This document shows, piece after piece, positions 1 to 6,630 of a stretch of DNA of 22,273 nt. The position numbers were made by a program, and so were the translations under genes. Under the pieces are notes generated by a model, which worked only from the letters and a program-made list of their open reading frames with translations, did no database searches and was not told the DNA's origin. This DNA is from Acetobacteraceae bacterium. GTDB lineage: Bacteria; Pseudomonadota; Alphaproteobacteria; Zavarziniales; Zavarziniaceae. Numbering within the stretch: position 1 is the first letter of the stretch; each line of letters begins with the position of its first letter. Location: NCBI GenBank assembly GCA_947379865.1, contig CANCOY010000064.1, positions 1-22,273 of the forward strand, in the 5' to 3' direction.

Positions 1-225
1 CGCATCACCGCCAACACGGTGGCGCCGGGCTGGACCGCCACCGACATCAATGCCGCCGCCCGGGCCGACCCTGCGCTGTCGGCCAGCGTAATCGCCAAGA
101 CAGCCCTTGGCCGCTTTGGCGAGCCCGCCGACATCGCCTCGGTGGTGGCGTTCCTTGCCTCGCCCGACGGCGGCTGGATCACGGGGCAGTATATCGAGGC
201 CAGCGGTGGGTTTGATATTGGCTAG
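1..225 (+). CDS. SDR-family oxidoreductase, C-terminal fragment
   Basis: The reading frame is open from base 1, so the 5' part lies outside the window; 74 residues are visible. They match the end of a classical short-chain dehydrogenase/reductase: N-T-V-A-P-G-W-T after the cofactor-binding strand, then the GRFGEP.DIA..VAFLAS helix and the G.WITGQ....GGF tail. SDRs of this kind are cytosolic NAD(P)-dependent oxidoreductases. The Rossmann motif and the Ser-Tyr-Lys residues are missing from the window, so cofactor and substrate cannot be judged. The gene converges on the small secreted-protein gene at 262-606 with a 36-base gap that holds no strong terminator. Confidence 0.9.
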   Translation, partial: RITANTVAPGWTATDINAAARADPALSASVIAKTALGRFGEPADIASVVAFLASPDGGWITGQYIEASGGFDIG

Positions 226-261
226 GGATGCCCCCGCAGTCTCCCCTGTGAGGAAGCGAGC

Positions 262-606
262 CTAGGAGGGATTTGGTCCCGGGCAGATCCACCGGCGCTC
301 ATTCCCAACTTTTGCGACTTCATTCATGCGGGAGTCGATACAGCTCTCCGACGTCGGATAGTCGCAGCTGTAGTATCGCTTGCTATCGCGGGGACTGAAG
401 TGCGCGATGCAGAGCCCGGTTGAACGCTTGCGCATATCGCCGTCACCAACGGTGCCGTCATCCCGCATGGCCGGATCAAATTCTTCCGTAAGCCAGGGCT
501 GCACCGTGTCTGGCGCTGCAATCTCGTCAGCCGAGATTGAATGTGAGGTGCCGAGCGCCATGACCAGCATGGCTGCAAGACTGAATAGAGAGCGCTGCTT
601 CCTCAT
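262..606 (-). CDS. Small secreted four-Cys protein, tandem family copy 1
   Basis: Predicted protein of 114 residues with a signal peptide (MRKQRS, a hydrophobic stretch, then S-I-S-A-D) and a short exported domain. I do not recognise a named family. It shares with three neighbours a DPAMRDDG segment, GDM..RS.G.C, a Y-x-C, an S-x-x-C and a terminal W-x-C-P-G-P-N. Four conserved cysteines suggest two disulfides in the periplasm or outside the cell. The start at 606 is supported by a GAAGGA ribosome site seven bases upstream, which is conserved before the neighbouring paralogue. It is the last gene of the minus-strand array and has its own leader. No enzyme motif is visible. Function unknown. 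Confidence 0.85.
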   Translation of the reverse strand: MRKQRSLFSLAAMLVMALGTSHSISADEIAAPDTVQPWLTEEFDPAMRDDGTVGDGDMRKRSTGLCIAHFSPRDSKRYYSCDYPTSESCIDSRMNEVAKVGNERRWICPGPNPS

Positions 607-676
607 ACGATTTCCTTCACCGGTCGCGTCATGGACTGGAGATCATTGAGGCAGGGAAACCTTGATTGATGGTTAA
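607..676 (-). promoter_or_regulatory. Leader of copy 1 with CtrA-like site
   Basis: This 70-base leader aligns without gaps to the leader of copy 2 (1058-1127), with about 53 of 70 positions identical by eye. The invariant core includes ATCATTGAGGCAG (plus-strand reading), and both leaders keep the GAAGGA ribosome site. At the far end, 662-676 reads on the minus strand as TTAA-N7-TCAA, one mismatch from the alphaproteobacterial CtrA box TTAA-N7-TTAA. The TTAA lies the same 70 bases from the ATG in both copies. That it is a promoter is inferred from position; no clear -35/-10 pair could be fixed. Confidence 0.45.
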
Positions 677-703
677 CAGAACTGCCGATGTTCGGGAGGC
701 ACA

Positions 704-732
704 GGCCGCGCGGCCCGGCCTATTTCGCCGGG
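704..732 (-). terminator. Palindromes just after copy 2
   Basis: CCCGGC (714-719) pairs with GCCGGG (727-732) around a seven-base loop, and the adjoining 704-715 is a perfect 12-base palindrome, GGCCGCGCGGCC. They lie 10 to 40 bases past the stop of the gene at 743-1057. No T-run follows on the minus strand, so an intrinsic terminator is only possible. Confidence 0.35.
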
Positions 733-742
733 TCGGACGGCC

Positions 743-1057
743 TCAGCTGTTCGGCGCCGGGCAGATGTAACGGCGCTGGCTGCCGCCCGCAGCCATGCTC
801 AAGGGCATATCCCGTGCGCCCACCCTGACGCAGGCGTCAGAGGTCTTGAACTCGCAGGCATAGACCCGCTTGTTGCTGCGTGGGTCATATTCGGACCGGC
901 ACACGCCGACCGAGCGCAGGACCATGTCGCCACTGTCGAGGTGGCCAACAGTTGCCTTGGCAGGGGCTTCGACAGTGCCAGCCGACGCACCATGGGTTGT
1001 GCCAAGGGCCATGATCAGCATGCAGGCAAAAGAGAACGGAGCATGCGTCATCCTCAT
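743..1057 (-). CDS. Small secreted four-Cys protein, tandem family copy 2
   Basis: Predicted protein of 104 residues starting MRMTHAPFSF. A longer GTG start at 1078 is possible, but ATG at 1057 has the GAAGGA site at the right distance and matches copy 1, so I chose it. It has a signal peptide ending near T-H-G-A-S-A, a short linker, then the family core: GDM.LRS.GVC, SNKRVYAC, TSDAC and RRYICPAPN. The DPAM.DDG segment of the other copies is shortened here to about LDSGDM. No known domain recognised. Its leader is a near copy of the leader of copy 1, so the duplication unit included the promoter region. Confidence 0.85.
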   Translation of the reverse strand: MRMTHAPFSFACMLIMALGTTHGASAGTVEAPAKATVGHLDSGDMVLRSVGVCRSEYDPRSNKRVYACEFKTSDACVRVGARDMPLSMAAGGSQRRYICPAPNS

Positions 1058-1127
1058 CTGATTTCCTTCATGGGTCACACCATGGACCGGAAATCATTGA
1101 GGCAGATAAAACTTACCCGAGGGTTAA
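1058..1127 (-). promoter_or_regulatory. Leader of copy 2 with CtrA-like site
   Basis: Ungapped counterpart of the leader at 607-676. At 1113-1127 the minus strand reads TTAA-N7-GTAA, again one mismatch from a CtrA box and again with TTAA exactly 70 bases from the ATG. Conservation of spacing and core suggests that regulation is shared between the two genes. The identity of the regulator is inference. Confidence 0.45.
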
Positions 1128-1138
1128 CTCCGAAGCCA

Positions 1139-1159
1139 ATACACGCGCTTGTTGCTGCG
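1139..1159 (-). pseudogene. Relic of a further four-Cys family copy
   Basis: These 21 bases match 860-880 inside copy 2 at 19 positions, including the 14-base run CGCTTGTTGCTGCG. On the minus strand they still read S-N-K-R-V-Y, the family's central motif. No cysteine-containing flanks, signal peptide or ribosome site are present around them. The best reading is a remnant of a deleted or recombined fifth copy. A chance match is unlikely but the fragment is short. Confidence 0.4.
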
Positions 1160-1269
1160 GCTGGGCGAAATGGCCTGGCAGGACATGGCTGAGATTGGTT
1201 CTGCCGGCCGCAGTGGTCGCCCGCACTCTTGCATCAGGGTAAAGGCATGCGGGTAGGCAGGCATGCACG

Positions 1270-1298
1270 GACACAAGCCCGGCGCGCGGGCCTGTGTC
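1270..1298 (-). terminator. Hairpin after copy 3
   Basis: Inverted repeat GACACA-a-GCCCG, loop GCGCG, CGGGC-c-TGTGTC, with a single A/C mismatch. It lies 17 bases past the stop of the gene at 1315-1686. It is strong as a stem, but no T-run follows on the minus strand, so its role as a terminator is uncertain. Confidence 0.45.
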
Positions 1299-1314
1299 GC
1301 CTTGGCGGTCAGCC

Positions 1315-1686
1315 TCAGGGGTTCGGTGCCGGGCAATAGTACAGGTGCGTCTTGCCGCCGGTTTGCGATGTGTGGGCGATGTTCAATCCACCGGCCTCGA
1401 CACAGGCGTCGGACACCCTGTACTCGCAGACATAGATGCGCTTGTTGCTGCTTGGGTCATGCTCGGCCCGGCACAGGCCGGTTGAGCGAACGCGCATATC
1501 GCCGTCCTTGACGCTGCCGTCGTCCGCCATCGCGGGATCCGCAGGGTCGTCCAACAGCCACGGCGGCAAGGCGGCAGGTGCTTCGGTCTCGGCGGCCTGC
1601 GCCTCCTGAGCCAGGCCCCCCTGAGCCACTACGGGGCTGACAAGCAGGAACGCAACAACAAGCCAAAGAGATTGCTTCTGTGCCAT
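1315..1686 (-). CDS. Small secreted four-Cys protein, tandem family copy 3
   Basis: Predicted protein of 123 residues starting MAQKQSLWLVV. A GTG at 1698 would add four residues, but GAGG lies six bases before ATG 1686. The signal peptide has its hydrophobic core at about residues 6-18 and a likely cleavage near A-Q-G or A-Q-A. An acidic, Ala/Pro-rich linker leads to DPAMADDGSVKDGDM, then RSTGLC, SNKRIYVC, VSDAC and YYCPAPN. Its four cysteines align with those of the other copies. It starts 43 bases after the stop of copy 4, so the two may be co-transcribed. Function unknown. Confidence 0.85.
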   Translation of the reverse strand: MAQKQSLWLVVAFLLVSPVVAQGGLAQEAQAAETEAPAALPPWLLDDPADPAMADDGSVKDGDMRVRSTGLCRAEHDPSSNKRIYVCEYRVSDACVEAGGLNIAHTSQTGGKTHLYYCPAPNP

Positions 1687-1729
1687 GGGGTTCCTCACTC
1701 TTGAAGGATGGGTCTGTCGGCCCTCGTTC

Positions 1730-2137
1730 TCAGGGCTCGGTCTTGTTGGGGGCTGGGCAGGACCAGCGGAATTTGGCGCCCGGGCGATTGCGCAGTGCTT
1801 CGTCCGTCAACTCCGTGCAGGCGTCGGAGGTGGCGGTGGTGCAGATGTAGAGACGGCTGTTGGTGGCCTGATCAAATACCGCCTCACAGCCACTGCCAGA
1901 GCGCACTGCCATGTCGCCGCTGCCGCCCTTGCCCTTCACATGCTTGCCAGCGCCGGGCAGCAGTTCGCCTGCCCCCATCTCGCCGTCATCGGTCATGGCG
2001 GGGTCGACCTCGTCGGCACCAAAATCAGGGGGCGGCGGGGCCGCAGGAGTGGCCGTACCCGCATGGGCCATCACGGAACCAAGGAGCATGATAAGCAGGG
2101 CAGCCGAAAATGCCGCCTCTCGCAGACCGGATTTCAT
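1730..2137 (-). CDS. Small secreted four-Cys protein, tandem family copy 4
   Basis: Predicted protein of 135 residues, the longest and most divergent copy. ATG 2137 is chosen over an upstream start at 2167 because GGGAGGAA precedes it and the signal peptide (MKSGLREAAFSAALLIMLL) begins there. After DPAMTDDGEMGAGE comes an extra Gly/Lys-rich stretch (LLPGAGKHVKGKGG) not found in the other copies. The shared core follows: GDMAVRSGSGC, NSRLYIC, TSDAC and WSCPAPN. It is the first gene of the array in transcription order and has a candidate promoter at 2169-2197. No enzymatic motif seen; export and disulfide bonding are inferred. Confidence 0.85.
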   Translation of the reverse strand: MKSGLREAAFSAALLIMLLGSVMAHAGTATPAAPPPPDFGADEVDPAMTDDGEMGAGELLPGAGKHVKGKGGSGDMAVRSGSGCEAVFDQATNSRLYICTTATSDACTELTDEALRNRPGAKFRWSCPAPNKTEP

Positions 2138-2523
2138 GGTTGCTTTCCTCCCTGTTTCATTTGACACAATCGTAGCATAACGTGTCCTAGCCTACAATCT
2201 CCATTCGGCTCGCGCCGAGCCATGGGCAAGCGCCAGTGAACAGTGGAGATCCTCCGCCGTCGGAGATCGCGTCATTCCGACGCGGACAGATTATTTTCTG
2301 GTCCTTGATTTAGCTGAAAACGATTTAAGTGCGCCATGCGTCGCCGAAATTCGGCCATGGCCTGATCGGTGCAATTTTTCAGGCTAGTCGGTAAATCAGT
2401 TTGCCTGCGGGACCGTAAGCGCCTATTAGACCATTGCTGACAAATTAGCGGCGTCCTGCGATTCAATCCGTGGACCGATTTGACGCAAGCAGCGCTTTCT
2501 CATGTTACAAGGATGTGTCAACG
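2138..2523. other. Divergent intergenic region with small inverted repeats
   Basis: This stretch separates the minus-strand secreted-protein array from the plus-strand signalling operon. It is visibly more AT-rich than the genes on either side. It contains GGCTCG-cgc-CGAGCC (2207-2221) and CTCCG-ccgt-CGGAG (2252-2265). I found no convincing gene in it. It must hold the promoter of the signalling operon, but only a weak TTGACG element (2480-2485) is visible. Confidence 0.5.
2169..2197 (-). promoter_or_regulatory. Candidate sigma-70 promoter of copy 4
   Basis: On the minus strand TTGTAG and TACGAT are separated by 17 bases. The predicted transcription start is about 25 bases before the ATG at 2137, leaving room for the GGGAGGAA ribosome site. 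The match is moderate: three of six and four of six consensus bases. Confidence 0.4.
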
Positions 2524-3021
2524 ATGGCTGATGCACAGTTCGAGGACATCATCCGACTGGACATGCCCGTAGGGCTGTTTGCCGCCAACTGGTCCAACTG
2601 CGATCGCATTGCCACCTATGTAGCGCGCATGGCCAGCATTGGACGGCAGGATCCACCGCGTTACTCAAACCTGTTTTCATCAGTACTCAACGAATTACTC
2701 GAAATTATTTTTTGTTATCGCGCGCCTGACGGCGCAGTGGCCTTTGCCGTGCAGCGCCACGGCACCACCGACCGTATCGCCCTCTCCGTGCCGTGCGATC
2801 CTTCGGCCGAGGCCTTCTACGCAGCCGCCCGGGACAGCCTGAAGAGTGGCGACAGCGCCACCTTGATGGACAAGGCCCTGCTGGCCGAAGGCGAACTCGA
2901 CCGCCGGCTTGGTTTCTGGGAACTGGCGGTGGAATACGGCGCCGAAATCGCCATCACGCCTGTGGATGGCAATGCCATGCACCTCATCGTCGACCTCAAG
3001 CTTGAAGCGGTTGCATCATGA
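2524..3021 (+). CDS. Degenerate GHKL-like switch ATPase (slr1658/SiaB-like)
   Basis: Predicted protein of 165 residues. It aligns along its length with the intact switch ATPase encoded at 6631-7182. At the N-box position it reads N-E-L-L-E-I-I (residues 56-62), where the paralogue has N-E-L-L-E-N-A, so the Mg-binding Asn is Ile61. The Gly-rich G-S-G-L-G lid is replaced by R-R-L-G-F. Without these residues ATP binding and kinase activity are doubtful, so it may act as a pseudokinase or scaffold. ATG 2524 is chosen because the homology begins just after it; a GTG at 2470 is possible. AAGGA lies ten bases upstream, a long spacing. Its stop overlaps the next start by four bases (ATGA), indicating translational coupling. 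Confidence 0.7.
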   Translation: MADAQFEDIIRLDMPVGLFAANWSNCDRIATYVARMASIGRQDPPRYSNLFSSVLNELLEIIFCYRAPDGAVAFAVQRHGTTDRIALSVPCDPSAEAFYAAARDSLKSGDSATLMDKALLAEGELDRRLGFWELAVEYGAEIAITPVDGNAMHLIVDLKLEAVAS

Positions 3022-4250
3022 CCGAGCCCGAAAAGACTATCCGTAGGCGTCATGAGCAGACGGCGGCGCGGCCCTCGGGTCAGGGTGCCGGGCGCGGCTT
3101 TGCCTTTCATTATGACGAAAACAATCAGGAATTCGTGCTGGCTGGCGTCATGACGCCCCAGGACACGGCGGCCCTGGCCCCCATGTCAGAGGCATTTGGG
3201 GCTGCCGCTGCGCGCCTTCGGGGCACCATGTTCCTGAACGTGAAGAAGCTGCTGCGGGTAAATGTCTGCGGCTTCCGGGAACTCTCGCGTCTGATTTCCA
3301 TCGCCTGCGAGAACAATCCCGAGCTTGCGATCCGCATCATCACCACCAGCGTCATTGCCTGGTCGTCGCGCCGCTTTGAACGGCTCAAATCCGTTGCGCC
3401 GCGCGTTGAGGTGGAACAATACGACGATGCCTTTTATCCCGGGCAGGGCGTGCTTGAAGATACCTCTTTCGTTCCTATTCTGCGCACCCAGACCAAAATG
3501 ACCTGGCGGCACGAGCGCGATATCCTGCCCCGCCATGGCCTGAAGCCAAAGATGCGCATTGCCGACATCTGTTGTGGCATCGGCGATTTCGCAGCACTTG
3601 TCGCGCGGACGTTTGATCCGGCTGAAGTTGTGGCCGTCGACCATGCCCAGGGCAGCCTTGCCTATGCCCGCAAGGTGGCTGCCGAACTTGGCGTGCGGCG
3701 CGTTGAATATGTGCACGGCGACGCCGCCAGCCTGCTGCTGGAGGACGACCGGTTCGATTTCGTCACCTGCCGTCATTCGCTGCAGGTGTTTGACCGCCCG
3801 GAACTGATCCTGAAGGAACTGTTCCGCATCTGCCGGCCTGGCGGGCGTGTCTACATCAGCAATGAAAAGAACTCGCATTGCCTGGGCGAGCCGCGGGCCG
3901 ACAGCATCCAGTGGAGCTATACCGAGGTTGCCCGTCTGTGGGAGCACTTCGGCATGGACATCGAGCTGGGGCCCAAGAGCCGTCGGCTGATGATGGACAC
4001 CGGCCTGGAGGACATCCGCATGGAATCCTTCATGGTGACCAATCTCGACGGCGACCCGCAGGATTTTGCCGATGTCGTCGCCGCCTGGGAAAGTGTCTAT
4101 GTCGACCGCATGGCAGTAGAGCGTGGCGACAGCGAAGAGTTCATCGCCCGCTTCCGCAAGGGCTTTCATGACCACATCTCGGCGGCCTTGCATCCAAAGG
4201 GCTATGCAGGCTGGCCGATCTGGGTTGCCTCAGGACAAAAACCGCTATGA
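3018..4250 (+). CDS. STAS-like domain fused to SAM-dependent methyltransferase
   Basis: Predicted protein of 410 residues. Residues about 28-145 align with the small STAS-like protein at 7203-7544 (shared pattern V/LDL..L...N..G...L, then IAWSS/PWQSK and LK). The position of the phosphorylatable serine is changed: N82-V83-C84-G85 here against N-S-S-G there. Residues about 175-300 form a class I methyltransferase: motif I IADICCGIGDF (181-191), Asp208 at the end of strand 2, GDA with Asp235, then FDFVTCRHSLQVF and RPGGRVYIS. The target of methylation is unknown. The gene overlaps both neighbours by four bases (ATGA), so it is an integral part of the operon. An anti-sigma-antagonist-like domain on a methyltransferase suggests that partner binding controls the enzyme; this is inference. 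Confidence 0.8.
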   Translation: MTEPEKTIRRRHEQTAARPSGQGAGRGFAFHYDENNQEFVLAGVMTPQDTAALAPMSEAFGAAAARLRGTMFLNVKKLLRVNVCGFRELSRLISIACENNPELAIRIITTSVIAWSSRRFERLKSVAPRVEVEQYDDAFYPGQGVLEDTSFVPILRTQTKMTWRHERDILPRHGLKPKMRIADICCGIGDFAALVARTFDPAEVVAVDHAQGSLAYARKVAAELGVRRVEYVHGDAASLLLEDDRFDFVTCRHSLQVFDRPELILKELFRICRPGGRVYISNEKNSHCLGEPRADSIQWSYTEVARLWEHFGMDIELGPKSRRLMMDTGLEDIRMESFMVTNLDGDPQDFADVVAAWESVYVDRMAVERGDSEEFIARFRKGFHDHISAALHPKGYAGWPIWVASGQKPL

Positions 4251-6625
4251 GCGAAAGTGTAATCGCAGACGAAGGCCAACACCGGGGCGCCTTCTTTCTC
4301 CGCAGCTTCCGCACCAAGATCATTCTGGTCGTCGTCCTTGCGGTTCTGTTCAACCTGCTGGTTGGCGCCAGCATCAGCATGCTCAATGTGCATCGCCTCT
4401 CCAACGAGGCGAGCGCGGAGATCGAGCGTGGCCTGACCAACGCCAACCGGGAGTATGTTGTCAATTACATCGAGACCACTGGCCTGCGCCTTGATCTGGT
4501 GCTTGAGCGGATTCACTCCGAGGTCGACATGCTTGCCGGCGCCATGCAGACGCTGGTCGACAACCCGAAGGTTGCCCAAGGTGTTGGCAAGTCGCTCGTG
4601 GGCAACCCCAAGTTCAGCCCCAGGCTGATCTACGACACCAAGGGTGACTGGGCGCAGAATGCGACAGGGGCGCTGTCGGTTACCAGTGTCTGGGGCTACC
4701 TGCTCAAGAATGGCGTTCCCCTGCCCAAGGCCGCCAGCACCGTCGATGCCAGTGCGCCGTTCGATATTCTGGCGCCCAGCATGATGGAGCGGGGCGCAGG
4801 CAAGCTGCAGATGTACTATGTCGGCCCCAAGACATTGCCGATCATGCGCACCACCCCCTATGCCGATCAGGCGCAGACTTTCGACAGGCTGTACCCAGGT
4901 CACAATGCCGCCAATTTCTGGGATTTCTTTTTCCCTGGCGTCTATGAAGGCTGGCAGGAGTGGATCAAGAATCCCGAGAGCCGTCCCATCAAGACCAGCT
5001 TCATCACGGCAACGGCTCCCTATATCGATGCCATCACCGGCAAGCTGATTGTCAGCTTCTTCCGTCCCCTGTGGACGGCAGATCGCAAGGATGTCGCCGG
5101 CATGACGGCGGCCGACGTGACGCTCGAGCAACTGGCGGAGATTGTCGAGGGCGTGCGCCTGGCCGATACCGGTTTTGCCTTCCTCGCTCAGTCCGACAGC
5201 AACGTCATTGCGGTCAAGTCCGAGAATGAAGCGCGCCTTGGCCTCAAGATTGGCAGCGCAGCCGGCCAGGGTGTAACCGGCCTCAACCGCAAACTGTCAG
5301 AAAGCACACAGGCCGGGGTTGCTGGCCTGGCCTTGCCATCCGACGGGAAAACCATTTTTGCCACCATCATGATCCAGGAAAATGGGGTTGATGTTCCCTA
5401 CCTCGTTGCCCTGCATCGTCTCTCGGGCGTTAACCTGTGGGATGCTGGCAAGATCCGCTCGGAATATCTGACGCTCGGCTTTGCTGTTCCTGCTGGCGAA
5501 ATCTATGCGCCGCTGGTCTCTGCGCAGAACAAGATCGACGCTGCCACCAGCCGCATCGTCCGCTGGCAGATTGGCAGTCTGGTAGGCAGCTTGATTATCG
5601 TGCTGTTGGCGGTGTTTGGCGTTTCCGGAAAAATCACGGCGGGCCTCAGCGATCTGGCCGCAGCAGCACGCCGCATGCGCGACAAGGACTACTCCGCGCG
5701 GGTGGTTGTGGGCGCGCGTGACGAGGTGGGCGAGGTGGGCCTTGCCTTTAACAGCATGGCCGAGGAGATGCGGCAGCACACGGAGAACCTTGAGTCGCTT
5801 GTTGACCAGCGTACCCGCGCCCTTGAAGAGGCCAGCGCACAGATTCTCTCCCTGAACGCCAGGCTGGAGAGCGAGAACAACCGCCTTGCCACGGAAATCG
5901 GCGTTGCCCGGCAGATCCAGATGATGGTACTGCCCGGTGCCGGCGAAGTGGGCGCACTGGTTGCTTATGATGTTGCCGGTTACATGGAGCCTGCCGATGA
6001 GGTGGGTGGCGACTATTACGACGTCATCCAGGCAGGCGGCCACATCAAGATCGGCATTGGCGATGTCACGGGCCATGGCCTCGAGAGTGGCGTCTTCATG
6101 CTCATGGTCCAGTCGATCACCCGTGCGCTCTTGGAACAGGGGGTGCTCGACCCCATGCGCTTCCTCACCGTGCTGAACCGGGCGATCACCAAGAACCTTG
6201 TCCGCAGCGGTTCCGACAAGCACATGACGCTCGCCTTCCTCGACATCGCGGGCGACACCATCACGCTTTCCGGCCAGCACGAGGAAGTTCTGGTTCTGCG
6301 CAATGACGGCAGTGTAGAGCGCATCGACACGATGGACCTCGGCTTCCCCGTCGGTCTTGAGGACGAGATCGAGGATTTTGTGGCGACACGGATAATCGAT
6401 CTCGCTTCCGGCGAGGTAGTTGTGCTTTATACGGATGGTATTACTGAGGCCGAGGATGAAAGCGGCGCCTTCTATGGTCAGGACCTGCTCTGCGAGTCGA
6501 TCCAGCGCCATGGTGCCAAATCTGCCGATGCCCTGCGCGATGGCGTGCTTGCCGACCTCAAGGCCTATATCGGTACCCAGAAGGTGCATGACGACATCAC
6601 CCTCGTCATCGTGAAGAAGAGGTAG
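4247..6625 (+). CDS. Membrane sensor: periplasmic cache-like domain, HAMP, PP2C phosphatase
   Basis: Predicted inner-membrane protein of 792 residues. TM1 lies at about 24-42 and TM2 at about 441-462. The long periplasmic region between them looks like a double-cache sensor (F-W-D-F-F-F, R-P-I-K-T-S-F-I-T, then G-F-A-F-L-A-Q). A HAMP domain (about 463-515) and a coiled coil (about 515-560) lead to a SpoIIE/RsbU-type PP2C domain. Its metal-binding acidic residues are intact: GGDYYDV (about 586), GDVTGHG (about 605), YTDGITEA (about 727) and DDIT (about 782). By family it should dephosphorylate a Ser/Thr-phosphorylated STAS-type protein, most likely the one at 7203-7544. The architecture matches Pseudomonas SiaA. 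It is coupled to the preceding gene by an ATGA overlap, and the following kinase starts five bases after its stop. Confidence 0.9.
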   Translation: MSESVIADEGQHRGAFFLRSFRTKIILVVVLAVLFNLLVGASISMLNVHRLSNEASAEIERGLTNANREYVVNYIETTGLRLDLVLERIHSEVDMLAGAMQTLVDNPKVAQGVGKSLVGNPKFSPRLIYDTKGDWAQNATGALSVTSVWGYLLKNGVPLPKAASTVDASAPFDILAPSMMERGAGKLQMYYVGPKTLPIMRTTPYADQAQTFDRLYPGHNAANFWDFFFPGVYEGWQEWIKNPESRPIKTSFITATAPYIDAITGKLIVSFFRPLWTADRKDVAGMTAADVTLEQLAEIVEGVRLADTGFAFLAQSDSNVIAVKSENEARLGLKIGSAAGQGVTGLNRKLSESTQAGVAGLALPSDGKTIFATIMIQENGVDVPYLVALHRLSGVNLWDAGKIRSEYLTLGFAVPAGEIYAPLVSAQNKIDAATSRIVRWQIGSLVGSLIIVLLAVFGVSGKITAGLSDLAAAARRMRDKDYSARVVVGARDEVGEVGLAFNSMAEEMRQHTENLESLVDQRTRALEEASAQILSLNARLESENNRLATEIGVARQIQMMVLPGAGEVGALVAYDVAGYMEPADEVGGDYYDVIQAGGHIKIGIGDVTGHGLESGVFMLMVQSITRALLEQGVLDPMRFLTVLNRAITKNLVRSGSDKHMTLAFLDIAGDTITLSGQHEEVLVLRNDGSVERIDTMDLGFPVGLEDEIEDFVATRIIDLASGEVVVLYTDGITEAEDESGAFYGQDLLCESIQRHGAKSADALRDGVLADLKAYIGTQKVHDDITLVIVKKR

Positions 6626-6630
6626 CGGCC

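Noticed and set aside
2272..2466. A 64-codon minus-strand open frame in the divergent region
   Set aside because: It starts at TTG with no ribosome site, has no signal peptide or homology I recognise, and the sequence reads as random.
2480..2508. TTGACG-N17-TGTTAC as the promoter of the signalling operon
   Set aside because: The -35 is good, but the -10 matches at only three positions and the predicted start would leave almost no leader before the ATG at 2524.
3186..4193. A 335-codon open frame on the minus strand
   Set aside because: Antisense to the STAS-methyltransferase gene, with His/Gly/Ala-rich sequence lacking domain features.
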